Of a stretch of 7,629 nt of DNA, positions 1 through 4,692 are shown piece after piece (the first letter of the stretch is position 1; each line of letters opens with the position of its first letter). Source of the stretch: CAVPRW01 sp046727435 [NCBI: bacterium] (GTDB lineage Bacteria > Tectomicrobia > Entotheonellia > J063); NCBI GenBank assembly GCA_046727435.1, contig JBKPCR010000217.1:1-7629 (forward strand). The letters run 5' to 3'. The notes under the pieces were generated by a model. That model saw only the letters and a program-made list of their open reading frames with translations. It did no database searches and was not told where the DNA came from. The translations under genes and the position numbers were made by a program.

Positions 1-38
1 CCGCAGGGAAGCGCTCTATCCATCTGAGCTATGGGCGC
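1..38 (-). tRNA. tRNA-Arg, 5' half only (apparent anticodon GCG)
   Basis: Read on the minus strand, this is the 5' half of a tRNA cut by the window edge. It has a 7-base acceptor strand (GCGCCCA), TA at positions 8–9, a D-stem GCTC/GAGC around a GG-containing D-loop, G26, the 5' anticodon stem CTTCC, then C32 and the universal T33. The next three bases, window positions 4 to 2, read GCG, an Arg anticodon for CGC. The overall 5' half resembles bacterial tRNA-Arg. The 3' half lies outside the window, so stem pairing and identity cannot be confirmed. A GCG anticodon is unusual, since bacteria normally read CGC with an inosine-modified ACG tRNA. Confidence 0.75.
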
Positions 39-48
39 TCGTCGATTC

Positions 49-141
49 TGGCGGAGAGGCTGGGATTTGAACCCAGGGTAGACCTTTCGGGCCTACACAC
101 GCTTAGCAGGCGCGCGCCTTCGACCGCTCGGCCACCTCTCC
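49..141 (-). tRNA. tRNA-Ser(GCU), CCA encoded
   Basis: This is a complete class II tRNA on the minus strand. Acceptor strand GGAGAGG (141–135) pairs with CCTCTCC (59–53), followed by discriminator G and an encoded CCA (51–49). The anticodon loop holds GCT, complementary to window positions 105–107, which reads Ser codons AGC and AGU. A long variable arm with a GAAA tetraloop and a T-arm with the GGTTCAAATCC pattern are present. The long variable arm is diagnostic of tRNA-Ser or tRNA-Leu. It sits 10 bases from the tRNA-Arg and 45 bases from the second tRNA-Ser, so the three may be one transcript. Confidence 0.97.
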
Positions 142-186
142 GCAATGTTGGACCATACCAGCAAAACACATCCTCACGCTGCGAAA

Positions 187-272
187 CGGAGGGCGAGGGA
201 TTCGAACCCCCATGAGCCTCGCGGCCCGGTGGATTTCAAGTCCACTGCCTTACCAGTTAGGACTAGCCCTCC
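187..272 (-). tRNA. tRNA-Ser(UGA), CCA not encoded
   Basis: This is a second class II tRNA on the minus strand. Acceptor strand GGAGGGC (272–266) pairs with GCCCTCC (194–188), with discriminator G at 187. The anticodon loop CTTGAAA carries TGA, complementary to 236–238, flanked by a 5-bp stem GTGGA/TCCAC. A long variable arm and a T-arm with GGTTCGAATCC follow. Past the discriminator the sequence reads TTT, so the CCA end must be added after transcription, unlike its neighbour tRNA-Ser(GCU). An integrase relic starts within about 20 bases of its 5' end, so its original upstream region may have been replaced. Confidence 0.96.
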
Positions 273-287
273 AAGACATCGGTGCAA

Positions 288-620
288 ATACTCGCACGGC
301 ATGCAGCAATCACCATCGCGGGGTCTTGTGAAAATTGCTGTATCTTTTGGCCAGCTTCTAAAATCAAGTATTGCAAGCTCTTCTATCTTAGTAGTCCTGA
401 GCGCCGGTGTCAACATCTCATTCATGGGCACACGACGAGCTCCCCCATTCTTGATATAGGCATCTTCAACTGTGATTAGACGGTTCCGAAAGTCAATGTC
501 CTTCCAGGCGAGCGAGAATTGCTCCGATGAGCGAAAGCCTGTATGTCTGGCGCTTATCACCAAAGGTTTAAGGTCTGGCCCATAGTGGGAATGGCTTTTC
601 AGAGAGCGACTCACAGCGTC
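288..620 (-). pseudogene. tyrosine recombinase (phage-type integrase) relic
   Basis: Read on the minus strand, this stretch encodes part of the catalytic domain of a tyrosine recombinase. From about 590 downward it reads SHYGPDLKPLVISARHTGFR, then SLAWKDIDFRNRLITVEDA and NGGARRVPMNEML. These match the box I region of phage and transposon integrases, where the Arg of the HTGFR motif (codon 531–533) is the first catalytic residue. The Lys beta-hairpin region and an apparent FTRPRDG segment near 315–330 follow. The later catalytic residues (H-x-x-R, His/Trp and the Tyr nucleophile) are missing. The reading frame instead runs into tRNA-Ser(UGA). No N-terminal core-binding domain is recognisable. 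Upstream, near 600–650, a different frame looks more integrase-like, which suggests a further frameshift. It is a dead remnant of an integrated element and must be inactive. Confidence 0.72.
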
Positions 621-823
621 CCTCGGCGCCCTCCATCTTCTTCTCGGCAGCATTTCCTTCGCAACCGGTAGTGAGCGGCCGAAGCAGGCAAACGGCAGCA
701 CCATGGCTCTCTTCGTCTTGCATTCCCTTGTGCTATGGGCCATACTCACGCCACAGGAAGAGACAAGAGTGGCGCGAAAACGATTTGTACCAAGGGCAGG
801 ACAAGGCTCTTGAGGGAACGAAG
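621..823. other. intergenic stretch, no supported gene
   Basis: Between the integrase relic and the DUF4058 start, open frames exist on both strands, but neither gives a recognisable protein. The plus-strand frame upstream of 824 does not resemble the DUF4058 N-terminus, which begins cleanly at 824. It is probably eroded mobile-element DNA. A weak promoter-like pair occurs here (TTGCAT at 718–723, 17 bases, CATACT at 741–746). It matches consensus at only 3/6 and 4/6 positions, so I do not call it. Confidence 0.4.
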
Positions 824-1618
824 ATGCACTCACCTTTTCCGGGTATGGACCCGTATCTGGAAGTGCCAAGCATCTGGCCAGATGTGCACACCCGATTGAT
901 GAGTATTGTCGGGGAGCAGTTGACTCCATTGCTCGTCCCCAAATACTTGGCGGAGTTGGAAACCCAGGTAGTCATCGACCACCTCGACGATGATCCTCAG
1001 GTCGTGCTCCCGGATGTCAGCGTCACCAGCCCCGATGTAACTGCCGGGGCGCCGATGGCCGCTGCGGTCGCGGCGCCCGCTCCGGTACAGGTACGGGTGC
1101 CCATGGATGGTCCCACCCGCTTGGTCTCCGTATACATTCGCCAGCGCGAGACGGCGCGCCTGGTGGCGGTGATCGAGTTGCTATCACCGGTCAATAAGCG
1201 ACGGGGAAAGGGCCGGGAAGAGTACTTGGAAAAGCGTCGCACCTTTCTGACCTCGCCGGTGCATTTCATCGAGATCGACCTGTTACGCAGCTATCCTCGT
1301 ATGCCCTTCGACGACCCATTGCCTCCGGCCCATTACATAGTCATGCTCTGCAAAGCGGGAGAACGACCGCGCTGCAGTGTGTGGCCCATCAGCGTACGCC
1401 AGCCGTTGCCCACGATTCCCATCCCCCTATTGCCCCCAGACCCGCCGGTCCCCTTGGAGCTGGGGCAGGCCCTCCGCACTGCCTACGCGAGGGCGCGCTA
1501 TGACCTGCGGGTGGAGTATCGCCAGCCACCCATCCCACCGTTGGCATCGGCCGATGCCGCCTGGGCGGCAGCGCTAATAGGGTCTCTGGGGGGGAGGTTA
1601 CCACAGGGCGACCGGTAG
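824..1618 (+). CDS. DUF4058 family protein
   Basis: This encodes a 264-residue cytosolic protein with the hallmark DUF4058 N-terminus (MHSPFPGMDPYLE, then IWPDVHTRL) and the usual C-terminal pattern ARYDLRVEYRQPP…DAAWA. The length matches the family. The ATG at 824 is chosen because the family motif starts there and GAGGG lies about 7 bases upstream. The longer frame starting at 671 has an unrelated leader. The family's function is not established. Visible motifs include PDVSV at 63–67, an IELLSPVNKR segment at 117–126 and HFIEIDLLR at 147–155. Their order and spacing resemble the PD…E-x-x nuclease-like core of Uma2/DUF820 proteins, which is inference only. It is probably monocistronic, with a TAG stop at the expected family end. 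Confidence 0.9.
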   Translation: MHSPFPGMDPYLEVPSIWPDVHTRLMSIVGEQLTPLLVPKYLAELETQVVIDHLDDDPQVVLPDVSVTSPDVTAGAPMAAAVAAPAPVQVRVPMDGPTRLVSVYIRQRETARLVAVIELLSPVNKRRGKGREEYLEKRRTFLTSPVHFIEIDLLRSYPRMPFDDPLPPAHYIVMLCKAGERPRCSVWPISVRQPLPTIPIPLLPPDPPVPLELGQALRTAYARARYDLRVEYRQPPIPPLASADAAWAAALIGSLGGRLPQGDR

Positions 1619-1689
1619 GTCCCTTGCCGAGACAGCCATTCTCAAAAAAGGAGAAGTGTCTGACCCTACCAACCTCACGATGTTACTGG

Positions 1690-2034
1690 ATGCGCAGCCT
1701 TGGGGCCGCCGCTCTCGTGCTCATGCTGGCCGTCGTCGGGCCTGGTCTCCCTGGCGCGGAGGCACAAGAGAAGAAGTCCAATATCCTGATTATCTGGGGC
1801 GATGATATCGGGTATCACAACATCAGCGCCTACAACCATGGCATTATGGGCTACCGCACACCGAACATCGATCGCATTGCCAGGGAGGGGGCACTGTTCA
1901 CGGATGCCTATGGTGAACAGTCGTGCACGGCTGGGCGCCCCGCCTTCATGCTCGGACAGCATCCATTCCGCACCGGCCTCCTGACCATCGGCATGCCGGG
2001 CTCCGATCATGGCATCCCCGAATGGAAGCCCTGA
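1690..2034 (+). pseudogene. arylsulfatase, N-terminal fragment
   Basis: The fragment encodes 114 residues of a secreted sulfatase. A signal peptide spans residues 1–26 (MRSLG, a hydrophobic core, then cleavage near AEA-Q). The alkaline-phosphatase-fold start follows, NILIIWGDDIGY, with the metal-binding Asp pair at 38–39. Next comes YRTPNIDRIAREGALFTDAY, then the formylglycine motif C79-T-A-G-R with its flank FMLGQHPFRTGL. Family members are about 450–550 residues long. This one stops soon after GMPGSDHG, just where intact proteins continue toward the K/H active-site region, so it cannot be active. The ATG at 1690 is preferred over the TTG at 1624 because the signal peptide begins there, though no strong ribosome site is visible. 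The intact form would hydrolyse sulfate esters in the periplasm after Cys-to-formylglycine maturation. Confidence 0.85.
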
Positions 2035-2075
2035 AGCGACTGCAGCAGCTGGAAGGCATCACGCCGCCGCGGTAG
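2015..2075 (+). pseudogene. orphan C-terminal tail in another frame
   Basis: Right after the sulfatase fragment loses its family similarity, a different frame (reading ATG at 2022, stop TAG 2073–2075) gives MEALKRLQQLEGITPPR. This short, charged, helical peptide looks like the 3' end of a gene. It may be the end of the sulfatase gene itself or of a lost neighbour, joined by a deletion around 2000–2020. It is too short to identify and carries no independent ribosome site. Confidence 0.25.
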
Positions 2076-2108
2076 CTGGCAGGTCGCGATACACAGGGAT
2101 GGTTCAAT

Positions 2109-2136
2109 GCCGGGTCCGTTCCCCCGTGGGCCCGGC
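2109..2136 (+). other. GC-rich inverted repeat upstream of moxR
   Basis: GCCGGGTCC (2109–2117) can pair with GGGCCCGGC (2128–2136) to form a 9-bp stem with one G·T wobble and a 10-base loop. No T-run follows, so a classical intrinsic terminator is not supported. Its place just before a promoter-like motif would also allow an operator or a relic of the lost upstream gene's terminator. Confidence 0.4.
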
Positions 2137-2140
2137 GCGC

Positions 2141-2149
2141 TGATACAAT
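2141..2149 (+). promoter_or_regulatory. extended -10 promoter candidate for the moxR operon
   Basis: TGATACAAT at 2141–2149 fits the extended -10 pattern TGn followed by TACAAT, 5 of 6 matches to TATAAT. No -35 box is seen at the right distance (2121–2126 reads CCCCCG), which extended -10 promoters can tolerate. Transcription would start near 2156, about 20 bases before the moxR ATG at 2176. Confidence 0.35.
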
Positions 2150-2175
2150 CGTCAAGCAACGCAGGGTCCGCCGCC

Positions 2176-3143
2176 ATGAGCATCCTCGAGCACATCCTCC
2201 GACTGAAACATCGTATGGCTGAATCAATCATCGGCCAGGAGCAGGTCATCGACCGCCTGCTGCTGACACTGTTGGCGAACGGCAACCTGCTGCTCGAAGG
2301 TCTGCCCGGCCTGGCTAAAACGCCTGTGGTCAAAAGCCTCGCCCGCAACCTGGAGTCCGAATTTCGGCGCATCCAGTTCACGCCAGACTTGTTGCCCTCT
2401 GACGTCACCGGCACCGAGGTGTATTACGACGAAGGTGGCAAGGGTAGCTTCCAGTTCCAGCCCGGACCGATTTTCGGCAACCTCGTACTGGCCGATGAAA
2501 TCAACCGTGCTCCGGCCAAGGTACAAGCCGCCTTGCTTGAAGCCATGGAAGAGCGGCAGGTCACAGTTGCCGGCAAAACCCACAGGCTACCGGAGCTCTT
2601 CATAGTGCTGGCGACGCAGAATCCAATCGAACAGGAAGGCACCTATCCGCTGCGCGAGGCCCAGCGCGATCGGTTTCTGCTTCACATCATGGTGCGCTAT
2701 CCGAGCGACTCTGATGAGCTCAAAGTGATACGCCTCGTCCGTGGAGAGGAAACGGAGTATGCGGCGGGCCCTGCGACGACCGACGTCATTAAAACGTCCA
2801 CTTCGAGGCCCGTGCTGAGATCCACCAGGTTGCTGTAGCCGAGGCAGTCGAACGTTACATCGTCGCACTCATCGCTGCGACGCGGCGTCCTGAGCAATAC
2901 GGCAAAGACCTCCAGCGCTGGATTCACGTCGGCGCTAGCCCACGTGGCACCCTCGCCCTGGACAAGGCCTCTCGCGGCCACGCCTGGCTGAACGGCCACG
3001 ACCACGTGACTCCCGACAATGTGCGGGCGGTCGTACACGACTGCCTGCGACCCCGACTCATCTTGAGTTATGAAGCCAACGCCGATGGCCTGAGCGCGGA
3101 CGAGGTGATTAACGAAGTCGTCAAACAGGTCGCTGTTGCGTGA
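2176..3143 (+). pseudogene. moxR: MoxR-family AAA+ ATPase, broken by a 1-base frameshift
   Basis: MoxR ATPases act as chaperones that use ATP to remodel or activate partner proteins with vWA domains. The N-terminal part (206 codons from ATG 2176, with AGGG about 9 bases upstream) has Walker A GLPGLAKT at residues 42–49, Walker B LVLADE at 103–108, sensor 1 ATQN at 146–149 and EAQRDRF at 161–167. The frame then fails at an A4 run (2791–2794) and would stop at 2838. The C-terminal lid continues in the -1 frame from about 2793 to TGA 3141–3143, with sensor 2 GASPRGTLAL and the ending DEVINEVVKQVAVA. Adding one A to the run restores a 322-residue protein, the usual length. Either a 1-base deletion or a sequencing error explains it. 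No good slippery heptamer is present. The next gene begins 10 bases later. Confidence 0.92.
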
Positions 3144-3153
3144 GGCATGGCTG

Positions 3154-4134
3154 ATGAATGACTCCATCTTCCCATCCATTCACTCTACCAATCCTCCGTC
3201 TCACCCAGGGATCTACGCAGACTTAGCTGAGCTGGTGCGGCTGAAGTTTCGCACTCGCGGTTTCTCGTTTCTACCGCGCCAGCCAGTGCATTCGATCCTC
3301 GCCGGTCGCCACGCCTCACGGCTGAGCGGGCGTGGGCTGAACTTCGAGGAAATTCGCGGCTACCTGCCCGGCGACGACATCCGTCATAGGGACTGGCGTG
3401 TCACGGCGCGGACGCGCAAGCCGCACGGCCGCGTCTATAGCGAGGAGCGCGACCGACCTATGCTGCTGGTCATCGATCAGCGCCAGAGCATGTTTTTCGG
3501 CAGCCGCCGTGCGATGAAGTCGGTGGTAGCAGCTGAAGTGTCGGCTCTGGCGGCGTGGCGCATACTCCAGGCTGGTGATCGCGTGGGCGCGCTGGTGTTC
3601 GATGACGCAGAGGTGGTAGAAATTCTCCCCCAGCGTAGCGAACACCAGGTGTTACGTATTCTCGGAACAGTGGTGCGAAAGAACCATGCCCTGCGCGCGG
3701 ACCTTAACCGTCGGGCGAATCCTGCCAGGCTCAACCGTGTGCTGGAACAGACGACGCGCGTGGCGTTGCACAATTACCTTGTGTGCGCCATTGGCGATGC
3801 CTTTGGTGCGGATCCGGAAAGCGTGCGGCAGATGACTGTGATCAGTGCACACAACGACGTGCTTTTCGCCTTGATCTACGATCCACTCGAAGAAATCTTG
3901 CCGAATGCGGGCCGGTTAGTCATTGCTGAAGGGGAGTTGCAGTTGGAGGTGAATACCTCGGACCGCGGCCTCCGCGAGCGCTATCACGCCGAGTTTGAAC
4001 AGCGGCTGGCGCGCATCTACGAGTTGTCACGGCAGCATGAAATTCCTGTGCTACCGTTGAGCACGGCAGAGCCGGTACCTGAGCAAGTGCGGCGACTGTT
4101 GGGTAACCGTTCAGAAGCACGGAGGCGTCCATGA
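3154..4134 (+). CDS. DUF58 protein with vWA-like fold
   Basis: This encodes a 326-residue DUF58 protein, the usual partner of a MoxR ATPase. The DUF58 signature is complete: RGLNFEEIRGYLPGDDIRHR from about residue 60, then DWRVTARTRKPHGRVYSEER. The vWA-like segment starts at LLVIDQRQSM (104–113), followed by FGSRRAMKSVVAAE and GDRVGALVFDD. The metal-site motif reads D108-Q-R-Q-S112, so the middle Ser of the canonical D-x-S-x-S is Arg. Similar substitutions are known within DUF58, so the gene need not be dead. The ATG at 3154 is chosen because GAGG (3142–3145) sits 8 bases before it. A TTG at 3136 would overlap moxR. Its stop overlaps the next start as ATGA (4131–4134), suggesting translational coupling. 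No frame damage is seen. Confidence 0.93.
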   Translation: MNDSIFPSIHSTNPPSHPGIYADLAELVRLKFRTRGFSFLPRQPVHSILAGRHASRLSGRGLNFEEIRGYLPGDDIRHRDWRVTARTRKPHGRVYSEERDRPMLLVIDQRQSMFFGSRRAMKSVVAAEVSALAAWRILQAGDRVGALVFDDAEVVEILPQRSEHQVLRILGTVVRKNHALRADLNRRANPARLNRVLEQTTRVALHNYLVCAIGDAFGADPESVRQMTVISAHNDVLFALIYDPLEEILPNAGRLVIAEGELQLEVNTSDRGLRERYHAEFEQRLARIYELSRQHEIPVLPLSTAEPVPEQVRRLLGNRSEARRRP

Positions 4135-4652
4135 GTGCTGACCCCACCAGCCTCGACCACTTGTTCGACATCGTGACACCGCCACCGGTCCCAAGCTGGC
4201 CGCCCGCACCGGGCTGGTTTGTCATGGCCGGTACTGCGGCGGTGCTCGTCGGCGCGGGCATCTGGCGCGCGTGGCAATATTGGCGGGCCGCTGCATACCG
4301 ACGCGCAGCGCTTGGCGAGTGGCAACGACTGAGGGCGCAGGCGGCTGACCTCGCCCAGCGTCAGGGGGCGTTACGGCAATTGCCGGAGCTCGTGAAACGT
4401 ACGGCCCTAGTGGCGTTCCCCCGGGAGGAAGTGGCATCGCTGAGGGGTACAGCGTGGCTGAGTTTTCTGGATCGTACGGGGCACACGAATGTCTTCACAC
4501 ACGGGCGCGGGCAACTGTTGTCTGAATTGGCGTATAATCCGCGGCTCATGACGCAATTGGACACTTCGGCGGTGGAAGAATTATTCACCATCGTGCGCCA
4601 CTGGATTCGCGCTCACTCTTCAGCAACGGAGATTGTAGCCACCCGAAGCTGA
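4131..4652 (+). CDS. DUF4381 membrane protein of the MoxR/vWA operon
   Basis: This encodes a 173-residue protein. A short N-terminal stretch (HLFDIVTPPPVPSWPPAPGW) leads into one transmembrane helix at about residues 28–45. A charged cytoplasmic helix follows (RAAAYRRAALGEWQRLR), then the family core LRQLPELVKRTALVAFPREE and VASLRGTAWLSFLDR. This matches DUF4381, found almost only between DUF58 and BatA genes. The role is unknown but is assumed to lie in a membrane complex with the vWA proteins. The ATG overlaps the DUF58 stop by four bases, and GGAGG (4121–4125) lies 5 bases upstream. The length is normal and no lesions are visible. Confidence 0.9.
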   Translation: MSADPTSLDHLFDIVTPPPVPSWPPAPGWFVMAGTAAVLVGAGIWRAWQYWRAAAYRRAALGEWQRLRAQAADLAQRQGALRQLPELVKRTALVAFPREEVASLRGTAWLSFLDRTGHTNVFTHGRGQLLSELAYNPRLMTQLDTSAVEELFTIVRHWIRAHSSATEIVATRS

Positions 4653-4659
4653 GACCATC

Positions 4660-4692
4660 GTCATACTCACCCTCGCATACCCCTGACTACTG
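4660..4692 (+). pseudogene. severed N-terminus of BatA, with TGA at a Trp position
   Basis: Upstream of the first usable ATG of the vWA gene, the same frame reads ILTLAYP, TGA (4684–4686), LLMLIVLPLLLHRLLP. BatA-type proteins typically begin with an F/Y-x-x-PW-L-L-L…P-L-P-L-L membrane segment, so the TGA sits exactly where the conserved Trp (TGG) belongs. No standard start codon remains in this short stretch. ATA at 4663–4665 could be a mutated ATG, giving a natural start just after DUF4381. Both would be G-to-A changes. This is inference from the family pattern. Confidence 0.6.

Noticed and set aside
145-479. Small plus-strand open frames at 145–459 and 282–479.
   Set aside because: They run across tRNA-Ser(UGA) or the antisense of the integrase relic, and their translations show no family likeness or ribosome site.
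718-746. Promoter TTGCAT-17-CATACT before DUF4058.
   Set aside because: Only 3/6 and 4/6 matches to consensus, and about 80 bases before the start codon. Such pairs are expected by chance.
187-830. An att direct repeat of the tRNA-Ser(UGA) 3' end flanking the integrase relic.
   Set aside because: I looked by eye for a second copy of the T-arm/acceptor sequence between 280 and 830 and saw none. It may lie outside the window or be lost.
2788-2838. Programmed -1 frameshifting as the way moxR is expressed.
   Set aside because: The frame before the break reads ATT AAA ACG. No X-XXY-YYZ slippery heptamer is present, the A-run is only four long, and MoxR proteins are not known to use frameshifting. 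A 1-base deletion is simpler.
4684-4686. UGA recoded as Trp (alternative genetic code).
   Set aside because: TGA serves as the terminator at the expected ends of moxR, DUF58, DUF4381 and the batA/batB fusion, so the standard code applies.
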